A stretch of DNA of 64,000 nucleotides from JBBQZU01 sp038207425. Its GTDB lineage: Bacteria; Bacteroidota; Bacteroidia; Flavobacteriales_D; Cryomorphaceae. Both the position numbers and the translations under genes were made by a program. The notes below the pieces were generated by a model. That model was given only the letters and a program-made list of their open reading frames with translations. It searched no databases and was not told where the DNA came from. Where the stretch lies: positions 79,778-143,777 of the forward strand of contig JBBQZU010000005.1 of the NCBI GenBank assembly GCA_038207425.1. Direction: 5' to 3'. Positions 44,302 to 54,312 of this stretch are shown in pieces (position 1 is the stretch's first letter; every line of letters begins with the position of its first letter).

Positions 44302-45492
44302 TTAGCTTTTTGTTGCTTCTCGAAATTTTCTTTCAGAAATGAAAAGATAGGTATATGATACTGCTGCCAACAATGCGCCGGAACCGAAAGCGTATTTAAA
44401 ATTTGCTGGGTTGTTATTGTAAATCCATGCCGAAATCAAGGCGCCGGCCAGAATTCCTATCTCAAGCGCAATGTACATCGTAGACATTGCTCTGCCGCGT
44501 CTTTCGGGGTCTGCCAGATCTACTGTCCACGCGAATATAGTGGGCGAATTTATTCCCGTAGCTATTCCATAAAGCACAGCGCCTGCAATAAACATGGAAA
44601 TATTTACCGAAAGGGCAGTTACAATCATTGAAACAACGAGAATAAGCGTACCTGCTTTCAAAAAATAGGCCCTGCCCAGTCTATCGCTCGCCTTGCCGGA
44701 GTATAGCCTCGCTACCACAGAAGCTACCAGCATCACCGTAAAATATAAACCTTTATTTTTGATGCCCAATAATTCGCTGAAGTCAGGAATCAAAGTAAGC
44801 GCCATACCAAAGGCGTATACATTGAGCACCATTACCAATGACGGGCGTGCCACACGCTTTTCATATACATCAACCCACTTTACCTTAAGCATACTGAGCG
44901 TGAATCGAGTGGTGTTTTTTACAGATTCATTGATTCGATACACCGTCGCCATGCTAAGCAAAGAAGCAACTGACCCGGCATAAAACATTGCGTCCAAACC
45001 AAGGTTGTTTGCAATGGCACTTCCAATAGCCGGTCCGGCAGCCATGCCGATGCTGCTGCTCATACCCAATAAGCCCAGGGCTTCGCCACGGTTTTTATCA
45101 TTTACCAAATCCGCTAATAGCGCCATATCGCCAGTGGGCTTGAATCCTGCACTGAGTCCATGTACCAACCGAAGCGTGAAAAAACCAACCAATCCGCCAA
45201 TAATCGGGTAAAGTGCCAGGCAGAAGACAGATACAATTGCCCCGAAGTACATTACCGGTTTTCGGCCCACCATGTCGGCGAGCTTCCCGCTGAATGGCCT
45301 GCTGAATGCTGCCACAAGCGCAAAAAGTGATATGATGAGCCCTTTAAATTCAGCCCCTCCCAAACTTGTAAGGTATTCAGGAAGTTCAGGAATGATCATA
45401 TTCACACTCGCCATAAACAGGGCTGAGCTAAGGCAAAGCAGCCCAAACTGACCGCTGAGCATCTCACGGGATATGAATCTACTGATGTTCAA
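44302..45492 (-). CDS. MFS transporter
   Basis: A 396-residue, 12-helix major facilitator. The loop 2-3 motif is GKLADMVGRKPV and the helix-5 region is GMSSSIGMAAGPAIG. RLYSGKASDRLGR is the loop 8-9 repeat. It resembles drug:H+ antiporter-1 types, so it could be an efflux pump. The substrate cannot be read from sequence. Confidence 0.9.
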   Translation of the reverse strand: MNISRFISREMLSGQFGLLCLSSALFMASVNMIIPELPEYLTSLGGAEFKGLIISLFALVAAFSRPFSGKLADMVGRKPVMYFGAIVSVFCLALYPIIGGLVGFFTLRLVHGLSAGFKPTGDMALLADLVNDKNRGEALGLLGMSSSIGMAAGPAIGSAIANNLGLDAMFYAGSVASLLSMATVYRINESVKNTTRFTLSMLKVKWVDVYEKRVARPSLVMVLNVYAFGMALTLIPDFSELLGIKNKGLYFTVMLVASVVARLYSGKASDRLGRAYFLKAGTLILVVSMIVTALSVNISMFIAGAVLYGIATGINSPTIFAWTVDLADPERRGRAMSTMYIALEIGILAGALISAWIYNNNPANFKYAFGSGALLAAVSYTYLFISERKFREATKS

Positions 45493-45642
45493 ATGTGATT
45501 ATCTGCCGGTATAGAATTTGCGCGCCGGAGATACAATTGCTATAACCTCTTTTGCAGGGCAAAGTTTCGCTAAAAATCCAGAATGGTTGTCATCAAACGT
45601 TGAATTGTTCGAATTTGGCAGTCGACATGCCGGAAGGTTCCT

Positions 45643-45951
45643 TCAAACTGAAAATTTTTCTTTTCCTGTCATTATCTGGAAATAGAGCAGAAAGTCACCT
45701 TTTAACGACATAAGCGGATACTGAAAAGTAGCAGGTTTGTTTTTTTCAATAAAGAAATGACCCACCCACGCAAAGAAATACGCTGTAATGGCTCCATAAA
45801 GAATATGCCATCCATTCAGATTGACCAAGGCTGAAATAACCCACAGAAAAAACAAAGATGTACCGACAAAATGAGTAATCCTCGTGCCTTTCTTTCTATG
45901 CTCGCTGAGGTAGTATGGATAAAATTCTTTGAATGTCGTAGATCTGTTCAA
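45643..45951 (-). CDS. DUF962/Mpo1-like membrane protein
   Basis: A 102-residue protein with two predicted membrane helices. The family signature HRKKGTRITHFVGTSLFF and AYFFAWVGHFFIEKNKPATF is complete, including the YPLMSLKGDF motif. In yeast the homologue Mpo1 is a dioxygenase of 2-hydroxy fatty acids; whether the bacterial protein has this activity is unknown. It begins one base before the end of the next gene upstream (stop 45953). Confidence 0.88.
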   Translation of the reverse strand: MNRSTTFKEFYPYYLSEHRKKGTRITHFVGTSLFFLWVISALVNLNGWHILYGAITAYFFAWVGHFFIEKNKPATFQYPLMSLKGDFLLYFQIMTGKEKFSV

Positions 45952-45952
45952 A

Positions 45953-47107
45953 CTACTGAGCCTTTTTTAATTTATCAATCAGTTCTTTAGTAGCTGCAAT
46001 GTCCTCTTCTTCTTTCGTTCCTAATTCTAACGCTTTCTCCGCAATCACAAGCGCATCTTCACGCCTGTCTATTTTGAACAGAATCGATGCATAGGTATCG
46101 AGATACGCATATTGAGGTGCTTCATCTGCTACTTTTTGCATCCAGGTTGCAGATTTCTCAAGGCACACAATATCCTGACATTTTTGGTAAAGCGTCCAGG
46201 CCATATCGTTCAGTGCATATGCATTTTCTTTAATATCGCCTTGGGCCCTTAGTAAGCCTTCATCGGCAAATGCTTCCCAGTTTTCGGTCATTTGATAATA
46301 ATACTGACGGTATCGTTGCTTGTACATCTTGGCGTCATCGCCCATTACCTGGTCGGCAGCAGCAAGTGCGCCATTAAGGTAAGCAGGATTGCGCTCCTTA
46401 ATGGCCATTTTTACATCGCTAAAAAGCAAGGATGAAATTTTGTCAATCACTTCTGTCCGGCCATACTTAGTTATCAGTTCCTCGCGGAACTCAATGATCT
46501 TACCACCGAATTCACCTCCACCTACGAAACGGGTTAGAACGCCCCATCCCGGTTCATCGGTAAGAGTAGGGTGGTTGCTAAGCCAGGTTGTAATTTCTTC
46601 TGGAGTTGGATTGGTTTTCTCCTTGCCTGTTTTAAAGCTATTGATATAAAAATCAGGAAAGCCGTCAGTGAAGTTCATCGGGTCGGACAAGGGAGCAAGC
46701 CGGTCTTTGCCATTGAGCAAAGCTGCAACATCCTTCATAAATGGTTCAGGTTTGCTGAAGCCGCCAAGACGACCTATGAAGTGACCCTCACCATCAAAAA
46801 AGAGGTATTGGGGATAATAGGAAACCCTGTACTTCATTGCCAGCAACACACCAAATCCTACTTCCATATTCACCTTGGTGCTCACAAACCTATCATTGAT
46901 GTATTCACCGGTAGCCTTATCGGCAAAGGTTTCTTTGTCCATCACTTTGCACCATCCGCACCAGTCTGTGTAAGCATCGACCATAACAAGCTTACCAGAT
47001 TCACCGGCCATGGCAACTACTGCTTCAAAGGGTTGGTTTACAAACTGAACCTGAGCAAAGAAGCCAGGTGAAATTAAAAAAGCGATTAGTATTGGTTGTA
47101 TTTTCAT
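45953..47107 (-). CDS. Exported thioredoxin-family protein with TPR-like C-terminus
   Basis: A 384-residue secreted protein. A signal peptide ends near FFAQ (residue ~18). The thioredoxin-like domain (residues ~25-135) contains YTDWCGWCKVM, with cis-Pro in YRVSYYPQYLFF. The C-terminal half is helical and repeat-like (ENWEAFADEGLLRA, ALVIAEKALELGT), suggesting TPR-like binding. Bacteroidota use such proteins as periplasmic disulfide reductases. The partner is unknown. Confidence 0.82.
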   Translation of the reverse strand: MKIQPILIAFLISPGFFAQVQFVNQPFEAVVAMAGESGKLVMVDAYTDWCGWCKVMDKETFADKATGEYINDRFVSTKVNMEVGFGVLLAMKYRVSYYPQYLFFDGEGHFIGRLGGFSKPEPFMKDVAALLNGKDRLAPLSDPMNFTDGFPDFYINSFKTGKEKTNPTPEEITTWLSNHPTLTDEPGWGVLTRFVGGGEFGGKIIEFREELITKYGRTEVIDKISSLLFSDVKMAIKERNPAYLNGALAAADQVMGDDAKMYKQRYRQYYYQMTENWEAFADEGLLRAQGDIKENAYALNDMAWTLYQKCQDIVCLEKSATWMQKVADEAPQYAYLDTYASILFKIDRREDALVIAEKALELGTKEEEDIAATKELIDKLKKAQ

Positions 47108-47193
47108 CTCGATTGGTCAAATGGGCCGCAAAGGTCAGGCATCTTTACGACTTAAGCAAGAGGTGAATTACAGTAACGAACAGGGTTCAAAAT

Positions 47194-47673
47194 CTAAGAT
47201 TCTAAAATCTCTGCGAGACCCATGAGTCGACGGTCAAATAGAAAATCAGAAACCTTAACCACTTTTACATGCTTAAATTCGGGATGGAAAGGATTGAGTA
47301 GATAGTTAAAATCACCTTCTACCACAGCGGAAGGTACCCTAAGCGCTAAAAAATTCCCTTGTCGGACAAATTGCGCGCCTATAGCCTGAGATATTTCATG
47401 GTGAGGGAAATCCCTCCAGTCAGATGGTAAATCTGAACTGTTTACTTCACCGATAGATGCTGCATCAGGCAACTCAATAGTAAGCATTTGAAAATCCTGT
47501 GAGAGCAAGCCCATTTGTATGTGCACGATCACTTCGGCAAAAGCAAGCGACCTACTTTCGCTGCAATATACCATCTGTACATTTCGTGGATTCCAGCGAT
47601 TGCCTGAGCGCGAAGCACCTTCACCCGAAAGTACCGGGCCGTATAGTTTTTTTGATAGACGGTAAATGAACAT
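47194..47673 (-). CDS. RES-domain NAD-degrading toxin
   Basis: A 159-residue RES toxin. The conserved Arg (YRLSKKLYG), the segment RWNPRNVQMVYCSESRSLAFAEV (Arg/Tyr/Glu catalytic residues) and SDWRDFPHHEISQAIG are visible. RES toxins degrade NAD(+) and are held in check by Xre/ParS-type antitoxins. The start overlaps the upstream antitoxin stop by one base. All key residues look intact. Confidence 0.9.
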   Translation of the reverse strand: MFIYRLSKKLYGPVLSGEGASRSGNRWNPRNVQMVYCSESRSLAFAEVIVHIQMGLLSQDFQMLTIELPDAASIGEVNSSDLPSDWRDFPHHEISQAIGAQFVRQGNFLALRVPSAVVEGDFNYLLNPFHPEFKHVKVVKVSDFLFDRRLMGLAEILES

Positions 47674-48164
47674 CAGGCAAATATACCGTGCTCAATGCGG
47701 TTTAGCTCATCCATAACCAACTCTTTGCCATAAGCATCACGGAGCAAAACTGCCGGCTTTACATTACCCAAGGCAAATGATGGAGTGTTCAGCCAAAGGT
47801 AGAGCTGCTCATCGGTATCAAATACCTGCCGCCCAAACTCAATAACTTCGGCAATCTGGAGAATTTTTTCAGAATGGATAGGCTTGAACACGTAACCCGA
47901 CTCAGCCCTGTAACGCTGTAATGATTTTTGAGAAATATTGAGAATATCAGCCCACTCGCGCTCAGTAAATGGCATACGCTTGGCCATAGCTTCAAAGAAA
48001 GCAATAGACAGCCCTTTTCGTATGGATTGAATGAGGAGCATTTTATCTTGCAAAAAGCTCTTGAAGGTGCTGTGGATAGACTTGCCCGCGGGCTTCACAG
48101 CGGTGAGGTAAATTGCCATAGCGTCATTTACCATACTTACGTCATTTTGATCTGAATATCCCAT
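47673..48164 (-). CDS. Xre-type (DUF2384/ParS) antitoxin of RES toxin
   Basis: About 163 residues from ATG 48164; a TTG two codons earlier is also possible. The Xre helix-turn-helix segment FTEREWADILNISQKSLQRY precedes the DUF2384 toxin-binding region (FGRQVFDTDEQLYLWLNTPSFAL...LLRDAYGKELVMDELNRIEHG). It binds the RES toxin and represses its own promoter, by family knowledge. Upstream is a -7 element inside an inverted repeat. Confidence 0.9.
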   Translation of the reverse strand: MGYSDQNDVSMVNDAMAIYLTAVKPAGKSIHSTFKSFLQDKMLLIQSIRKGLSIAFFEAMAKRMPFTEREWADILNISQKSLQRYRAESGYVFKPIHSEKILQIAEVIEFGRQVFDTDEQLYLWLNTPSFALGNVKPAVLLRDAYGKELVMDELNRIEHGIFA

Positions 48165-48175
48165 CACCAAGAATT

Positions 48176-48195
48176 ATGTCCCAAATATACGACAT
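48176..48195 (-). promoter_or_regulatory. Promoter/operator of the RES-Xre pair
   Basis: TATATTTG on the reverse strand (48182-48189) fits the -7 consensus and lies 17 bases before the antitoxin ATG. It is bracketed by an inverted repeat ATGTC (48176-48180) and GACAT (48191-48195) with a 10-base spacing, a plausible autoregulatory operator. Confidence 0.6.
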
Positions 48196-48276
48196 TTTTC
48201 CTGGATTGATTCAGCCTTCTCAAATTTTTTCAATTTAGTCTTGCTGAAGCAGCAATAGAGCATCCACAAGTTATTG

Positions 48277-48459
48277 CTAATCCATGCTGATTGCTGGGTG
48301 CAGGGTAGAACCTCCATTACCTGTTTCATTCACAGATTCGTATGCATCGAAACCCAGGTTAGTTATAAAGTTGGACTCCAAGCGAATCAAATAGTAAATT
48401 TTGGGCAAAACCTTCAAGTTTACACTAAAAAATTGACTCAGATTAGACGAACCGAGCAA
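48277..48459 (-). other. Short open reading frame of doubtful coding status
   Basis: A 60-codon ORF in the ~390-base gap between the antitoxin and dnaE. It reads SNFITNLGFDAYESVNETGNGGS, possibly a relic of a secreted-protein gene, but no family is recognised. Nothing else is seen in the gap except the antitoxin operator and the dnaE -7 box. Confidence 0.25.
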
Positions 48460-48525
48460 TTAACCTACCCTTCTATAATTTTCAATTGTTATCCACAAGG
48501 CAACATTCCAAGAGTAGCTTTTAGG

Positions 48526-48533
48526 TAGATTTG
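48526..48533 (+). promoter_or_regulatory. -7 element of the dnaE promoter
   Basis: TAGATTTG matches TAnnTTTG and gives a start near 48540. It contains the TTG (48531) that would be an earlier dnaE start, so translation from ATG 48558 is favoured. Confidence 0.5.
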
Positions 48534-48557
48534 GAGTCCCCGATAGAAATCCTTCCT

Positions 48558-51500
48558 ATGTTTATAATATTCGATACCGAAACCACCGGTTTGCCCCGTG
48601 ATTGGAATGGCGGAATCACCGATCCGACCAACTGGCCCCGCATGGTGCAGATCGCATGGCAATTGCACGACGCTCAGGGCAAGCTACTTTCGGCAAATAA
48701 CCTTATAGTAAAACCCCAAGGCTACACCATTCCATTTAATGCAGCCAAGGTGCACGGTATTACCACAGAGCGGGCTTTGGCAGAAGGACAACCTTTGCAC
48801 GAGGTCCTTGCCATGTTTGAATCAGACCGTGCCAAAGCCACCTATGCAGTAGGTCACAATGTAAGTTTCGACATCAATGTGATTGCCAGCGAAAACAGCC
48901 GTTTGGCGCAAGCTTGGCCCGTGATGGACATGAAGCAGCTTGACACAAAAGACCTTTCAACAAATTACTGCGCTATACCCGGCGGTAAAGGTGGTGGCTT
49001 CAAATGGCCCACCCTTACCGAGCTGCATACAAAACTTTTCGGCGTTCCCTTTGAAGATGCCCACGATGCCGCCTATGATGTTGATGCCACTGCACGATGC
49101 TTTTTTGCATTGGTGCAGCGCAATGTGTTTGCCGTAGAAGAAGTAACCGCGACGGGAAGCATCGTTTATGAAGCCCCTGTGCTTGCAGATGCCAACTTTC
49201 GTAAAAAGGCGGAGCCGGAGGCTCAAAAATCCGATTCCATTTCTGCGCAGCATTCCGATATATCGGCTGTAAAGGAGTTGCCTTTTGCACACCTTCATTG
49301 TCACTCACAGTTCAGCATACTGCAGAGCAGTACCACAGTGAATGACCTCGTGAAAAAATCAAAGGAATACGGTATGAGTGCCGCAGCGCTGTGCGATCAT
49401 GGAAATATGATGGCCGCCTTTCACTTTGTAAAGGAAGCACTCAAAAACGATATCACCCCGATAGTGGGTTGCGAGTTTAATCTAAGCGCCGATCACAAGA
49501 ACAAATCGCGACAGGATAATGGTTACCAAACCGTGCTGCTCGCAAAAAATAAAACCGGATACCACAATCTGGCTAAGCTCTCATCCATCGGATTTACCGA
49601 AGGGTTTTACTATGTGCCCCGTATCGATAAAGAAATTTTATGTCAGTATAAAAGCGACCTTATTGCCACTACCGGCGGATTGTGGGGTGAAGTGCCCCAC
49701 CTTATACTCAACGTGGGCGAAACCCAAGCCGAAGCAGCTTTCCTATGGTGGAAAGAGCAATTTGGAGATGACTTTTATGTGGAAATCTGCCGGCACGGTA
49801 TCGAAGAAGAGCATATCGTGAATGCCACATTACTCAAGTTTGCCCAAAGTCATAGCGTAAAATATTTTGCGGCAAATAATACCTATTACACCGAAAAACA
49901 GGATTCCCGAACCCACGACCTTTTGCTTTGCGTACGTGATGGTGTGCTTGTAGAGAAACCACGTAAATACATAGGCAAGCTCGGTAAAGAATACCGATAT
50001 GGTTTCCCGGAAGGAAATCAGGAGTTCTATATTAAAAGTGCTGAGGAGATGAAGCGACTTTTTGCTGATTTACCTGAGGCTATAGCAACCGTAGGCGAAA
50101 TTATTGCAAAGGTAGAGCGCTATAAACTGGAGCGTGAAGTGCTCCTCCCAAAATTTGACATTCCACAAAAATTCATACACCCCGATGATGCTACCGATGG
50201 AGGTAAAAGGGGTGAGAACTCCTTCCTTCGCCATCTCACCGACGAGGGAGCCAAAAAGCGCTATCCCGACATTACTGATGCGGTAAAAGAACGCATCGAC
50301 TTTGAGCTCAGCGTAATAGCCAATACCGGATATCCGGGTTACTTCCTTATAGTTCAGGATTTTTGCGCCGAAGCGCGAAAACAAGGAGTTTGGGTAGGTC
50401 CGGGAAGAGGTTCTGCTGCAGGCTCAGTTGTGGCATATTGCACCGGTATTACCAATGTTGATCCAATAAAATACGATTTGCTTTTTGAGCGTTTCTTGAA
50501 TCCCGACCGTGTATCCCTCCCTGATATTGACATTGACTTTGATGACGAAGGAAGGCAAAAAGTCATTGACTATGTAATTAAGAAGTACGGATCAAATCAG
50601 GTTGCCCAAATTATTACCTACGGCACTATGGCGGCCAAATCGTCAGTGCGCGATGCGGGCAGGGTGCTTGGTTTACCCCTCGGAGATACCGACCGCATAG
50701 CCAAACTCGTACCCAACGCGAAGTTGCAAAAGCTCTTTGCAATGGACGATAAGGCTATGAAAGAAGCCTTTCGAGACAATGAATACACGGGGGCGTTAGA
50801 GCTTCTCAAAGTGGCCAAGGGCAACGGTCCCGAAGCCGAAGTGGTGCTGCAAGCGAGGGCCATGGAAGGATCCATGAGAAATACGGGCATTCACGCCTGT
50901 GGTGTAATCATTACGCCGAGCGATATTACCGACTTTGTACCCGTTGCTACCGCCAAAGACAGCGATATGTGGTGCACGCAATTTGATAATTCGGTGGTAG
51001 AGAGCGCGGGATTGTTAAAGATGGACTTTTTGGGCCTCAAGACGCTTACGCTTATTAAGGATGCACTAGAAATTGTAAAAGTACGCTATGAAGTGGATAT
51101 AGATCCCGACGCAATTCCTCTCGATGATCTTAAAACCTACGAACTCTTTCAACGCGGCGATACCGTCGGCATATTCCAGTACGAAAGTCCCGGAATGCAG
51201 CTCTACATGAAGGATCTAAAGCCCACAACATTCGACGACCTTATTGCTATGAATGCTCTCTACCGTCCCGGGCCAATAGATTACATACCAAGTTTCATAA
51301 AGCGCAAACATGGGCTGGAACCCATAAAATACGATGTGCCGGCCAGCGAAGAGTTTCTCAAAGAAACCTATGGTATCACTGTATATCAGGAGCAGGTTAT
51401 GTTGCTTTCGCAAAAACTGGCAGGTTTTACCAAAGGCGAAGCCGATGTACTTCGTAAGGCAATGGGTAAGAAACAGCGGGATGTGCTCGATAAAATGAAA

Positions 51501-52847
51501 CCAAAATTTATTGAGCAGGCTAAAGCAAACGGACACCCGGAGGGGGCCTTAGAGAAAATTTGGAAAGACTGGGAAGCTTTTGCGAGCTACGCGTTCAATA
51601 AATCACACTCTACCTGCTACGCGCTTGTGGCTTTTCAAACTGCCTACCTGAAAGCAAATTATCCTGCTGCGTATATGGCTTCTGTGCTCAGCAATAATAT
51701 GAGCGATATTAAGCAGGTAACCTTTTTTATGGAAGAGTGCCGCAGGTTGGGCACTCCTGTGCTTGGGCCGAGTGTGAATGAGTCGAATCTTAAATTTACT
51801 GTAAACGATAAGGACCAGATCAGATTTGGACTTGGTGCCATAAAAGGAGTGGGCGAGTACGCAGTGAGAAGCATTGTTATCGAGCGCGAAAAGTTGGGTC
51901 CGTACAAGGATATATTTGATTTTGTGAAAAGAGTTGACCTGCGGCAAGTGAACAAGCGGGTATTGGAAAGCCTTGTTTTTGCCGGTGCTTTCGATTGCTT
52001 TACTGGTATGCACCGCGCCCAGTACCTGGAGCCTGTGCTTGGTGGTGTCGGAACCTTCATTGAGCATCTTATCAAATGGGGCGGTTCAGTGCAAACTGCG
52101 CTCGATGCGCCTCCTGATCTCTTTGGCAATGCCAGTAGCGTAGACATTCAAAACCCTGAGACCCCATTTGCCGAAAGGTGGGGTAATCTTGAGCAACTTA
52201 CCAAAGAGAAAGAAGTTGTGGGAATCTATATCTCAGCGCACCCGCTTGATGATTTTTTACTTGAAATAAGGAGTTTTACTACAAAAAATGCCGACCTGCG
52301 TGTGCTTAAAGAGATGGATCAGCATATTGGTCGCGAACTCGCTCTGGCTGGAATGATCAGTAGCGTAGAACACCGCACCACAAAAACAGGTAAGCCTTTT
52401 GGATCATTTGAACTGGAAGACTATCATGACTCCCACAAATTCATGCTATTCTCAGAAGATTATTTGAAGCTCCGCCATATGATGATCAAGGGGGCATTGA
52501 TATACCTGCGCGGAAAGATTGCCATCAGGCCTTGGGGCGACAATAAAGAGCCAGAATTTAAAATTTTACAACTCGAATTGCTCAATGACCTGCGCGAGAA
52601 GCGCACCAAAAAGGTGAGTATTGAATTCAGTCTGGACGACCTAAACGATGGATTTTTAAAGCAATTTGACGAATTGCTAAAAACAAAAAAAGGTGCACCA
52701 AGCTGTCAAGTGGTATTCAGGGTGTTGGACTCTGACCAGAAGATTTCTATACAAATGCCTTCGCGCTCGCGCAAGATAGATTTAAGTAATGAAACCATAA
52801 GCCAATTAGATACGATACCCGGCGTGAAGTACAGTCTTATTGCCTAA
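48558..52847 (+). CDS. dnaE: DNA polymerase III alpha subunit with fused N-terminal 3'-5' exonuclease domain
   Basis: The replicative polymerase subunit, 1429 residues from ATG 48558. Residues ~1-190 are a DnaQ-type exonuclease with FDTETTG, GHNVSFDINV and HDAAYDVDAT, giving a DEDD site. A linker is followed by the PHP domain (LHCHSQFSIL; CDHGNMMAAF). The polymerase core has VGPGRGSAAGS and PDIDIDFDDEGR (catalytic Asp residues); an HhH and OB region follows. This fusion is known in Bacteroidota, so the polymerase carries its own proofreading. The C-terminus (SIEFSLDDLNDGF...) is a beta-binding and tau-binding tail. Confidence 0.95.
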   Translation: MFIIFDTETTGLPRDWNGGITDPTNWPRMVQIAWQLHDAQGKLLSANNLIVKPQGYTIPFNAAKVHGITTERALAEGQPLHEVLAMFESDRAKATYAVGHNVSFDINVIASENSRLAQAWPVMDMKQLDTKDLSTNYCAIPGGKGGGFKWPTLTELHTKLFGVPFEDAHDAAYDVDATARCFFALVQRNVFAVEEVTATGSIVYEAPVLADANFRKKAEPEAQKSDSISAQHSDISAVKELPFAHLHCHSQFSILQSSTTVNDLVKKSKEYGMSAAALCDHGNMMAAFHFVKEALKNDITPIVGCEFNLSADHKNKSRQDNGYQTVLLAKNKTGYHNLAKLSSIGFTEGFYYVPRIDKEILCQYKSDLIATTGGLWGEVPHLILNVGETQAEAAFLWWKEQFGDDFYVEICRHGIEEEHIVNATLLKFAQSHSVKYFAANNTYYTEKQDSRTHDLLLCVRDGVLVEKPRKYIGKLGKEYRYGFPEGNQEFYIKSAEEMKRLFADLPEAIATVGEIIAKVERYKLEREVLLPKFDIPQKFIHPDDATDGGKRGENSFLRHLTDEGAKKRYPDITDAVKERIDFELSVIANTGYPGYFLIVQDFCAEARKQGVWVGPGRGSAAGSVVAYCTGITNVDPIKYDLLFERFLNPDRVSLPDIDIDFDDEGRQKVIDYVIKKYGSNQVAQIITYGTMAAKSSVRDAGRVLGLPLGDTDRIAKLVPNAKLQKLFAMDDKAMKEAFRDNEYTGALELLKVAKGNGPEAEVVLQARAMEGSMRNTGIHACGVIITPSDITDFVPVATAKDSDMWCTQFDNSVVESAGLLKMDFLGLKTLTLIKDALEIVKVRYEVDIDPDAIPLDDLKTYELFQRGDTVGIFQYESPGMQLYMKDLKPTTFDDLIAMNALYRPGPIDYIPSFIKRKHGLEPIKYDVPASEEFLKETYGITVYQEQVMLLSQKLAGFTKGEADVLRKAMGKKQRDVLDKMKPKFIEQAKANGHPEGALEKIWKDWEAFASYAFNKSHSTCYALVAFQTAYLKANYPAAYMASVLSNNMSDIKQVTFFMEECRRLGTPVLGPSVNESNLKFTVNDKDQIRFGLGAIKGVGEYAVRSIVIEREKLGPYKDIFDFVKRVDLRQVNKRVLESLVFAGAFDCFTGMHRAQYLEPVLGGVGTFIEHLIKWGGSVQTALDAPPDLFGNASSVDIQNPETPFAERWGNLEQLTKEKEVVGIYISAHPLDDFLLEIRSFTTKNADLRVLKEMDQHIGRELALAGMISSVEHRTTKTGKPFGSFELEDYHDSHKFMLFSEDYLKLRHMMIKGALIYLRGKIAIRPWGDNKEPEFKILQLELLNDLREKRTKKVSIEFSLDDLNDGFLKQFDELLKTKKGAPSCQVVFRVLDSDQKISIQMPSRSRKIDLSNETISQLDTIPGVKYSLIA

Positions 52848-52852
52848 CTTTG
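52845..52852 (+). promoter_or_regulatory. -7 element of the trxA promoter, overlapping the dnaE stop codon
   Basis: TAACTTTG (TAnnTTTG) includes the TAA stop of dnaE. It would start transcription near 52859 and leave an ~80-base leader before trxA. Confidence 0.5.
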
Positions 52853-52940
52853 CCCACCTTTTGGTTGATAACATTTTGCGTAAAGCAATACCATCTCAAT
52901 CCAAACGCATACCTTAGTAACAAACAATAAAAAATAGATC

Positions 52941-53261
52941 ATGGCAGTAGAATTCACAGAAGCAAACTTTGAAGAGCTTGCACTAAAATCTGACAAGCCC
53001 GTAATGATAGACTTCTGGGCTGAATGGTGCGGTCCTTGCCGCATTGTAGGCCCCATTGTTGAGGAAATTTCAAAAGACTATGCAGGTAAAGCTGTAGTAG
53101 GTAAGGTAAATGTGGATGAAAATCCAGGTATCTCTTTGAAATACGGTATCCGCAATATCCCAACCATTCTTTTCCTTAAAAATGGAGAAGTGGTAGATAA
53201 GTCGGTAGGCGCAGTGCCCAAGAATATCCTTTCGGGAAAACTTGACTCTCAATTGCAATAA
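52941..53261 (+). CDS. trxA: Thioredoxin
   Basis: This 106-residue cytoplasmic dithiol reductase has the canonical active site FWAEWCGPCR near residues 28-37, the VNVDENPGISLKYGIRNIPT segment with the conserved cis-Pro, and GAVPKNIL. It probably serves ribonucleotide reductase, methionine sulfoxide reductase and others. A terminator follows 20 bases after the stop. Confidence 0.96.
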   Translation: MAVEFTEANFEELALKSDKPVMIDFWAEWCGPCRIVGPIVEEISKDYAGKAVVGKVNVDENPGISLKYGIRNIPTILFLKNGEVVDKSVGAVPKNILSGKLDSQLQ

Positions 53262-53281
53262 CCTGCAAGCAAATTCGAAAT

Positions 53282-53304
53282 GCGCCTTTTGGCGCTTTTT
53301 TTTG
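53282..53304 (+). terminator. trxA terminator
   Basis: A short stem GCGCC/GGCGC with loop TTTT runs into eight T residues. Confidence 0.75.
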
Positions 53305-53372
53305 ATGTACCGTTCGCCGTTTCACATAAGGAATAAATCATCGTACCTTAGTTAGCAAGGAATAACTGAAAC

Positions 53373-54302
53373 ATGCCCGTACAAATAGACCGCCGACAAT
53401 ACCAAAACCTAACACGACTTGAATTTCTTGCAAAGCAAGTAGTAGAAGGGTTTATCACAGGTATGCATAAGAGTCCGTTTCATGGATTCTCAGTTGAGTT
53501 TGCAGAGCACCGCCTTTACAATTCCGGCGAGAGTACCCGCCACTTGGATTGGAAGCTTTACGCCAAGTCTGACAAACTTTTTGTAAAACGCTACGAGGAA
53601 GAAACCAACCTTCGCTGCCGGATACTGCTCGATATTTCACCATCCATGCGCTACCCTGAGCCGCTGGGCGATGATAAAAACAGCAAACTTACTTTTGCAG
53701 TATATGCAGCCGCTGCCCTTACCGAAATGATGCGCCGGCAGCGCGATGCAGTAGGTATTACCACATTTGCCGACAAGGTGCTCATGCATAGCCAGGCAAA
53801 AAGTAATAGCGCCCACCATAAATTTCTTTTCGCCGAGATGGAGCGCGCCATAGAAACCGGCGTCGGCGAAAATGTAAAGAATACATCGGCTGTAGGTGCC
53901 CTCAACGAAATTGCTGAGCGCATACACCGACGCTCTCTGGTAGTAATTCTCAGCGATATGTTTGATAATTCAGAGCGGGCCGAAGAACTCTTTTCGGCGC
54001 TGCAGCACCTTAAGTTCAATAAGCACGAAGTAATTCTCTTTCATATTACCGATAAACGCACCGAGCTGGATTTTGATTTTGAGAACCGCCCTTACACCTT
54101 TATTGATACCGAAACAGGTGAGCAGGTGAAGGCCCATCCTGCAGAAATACGCGAAACTTACCTTAGTCAGATGAACAGTTTTATGACCGACCTGCAAATA
54201 CGCTGCGGTCAGTATGGCATTGATTTCGTGCCTGCTGATATATCCGAAGGCTTCAATAAGGTGCTGATGCGGTATGTGATAAAGCGAAACAAATTATTTT
54301 AA
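53373..54302 (+). CDS. DUF58 domain (vWA-like) protein
   Basis: A 309-residue soluble protein without membrane helices. It has the DUF58 signature RHLDWKLYAKSDKLFVKRYEEETNLRC and a vWA-like MIDAS motif LDISPSM; DMFDN follows. Such proteins occur with MoxR ATPases and are linked to chaperone or envelope functions in Bacteroidota. No moxR gene is visible in the window. The function is inferred from the family only. Confidence 0.88.
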   Translation: MPVQIDRRQYQNLTRLEFLAKQVVEGFITGMHKSPFHGFSVEFAEHRLYNSGESTRHLDWKLYAKSDKLFVKRYEEETNLRCRILLDISPSMRYPEPLGDDKNSKLTFAVYAAAALTEMMRRQRDAVGITTFADKVLMHSQAKSNSAHHKFLFAEMERAIETGVGENVKNTSAVGALNEIAERIHRRSLVVILSDMFDNSERAEELFSALQHLKFNKHEVILFHITDKRTELDFDFENRPYTFIDTETGEQVKAHPAEIRETYLSQMNSFMTDLQIRCGQYGIDFVPADISEGFNKVLMRYVIKRNKLF

Positions 54303-54312
54303 GCAGAATCTA

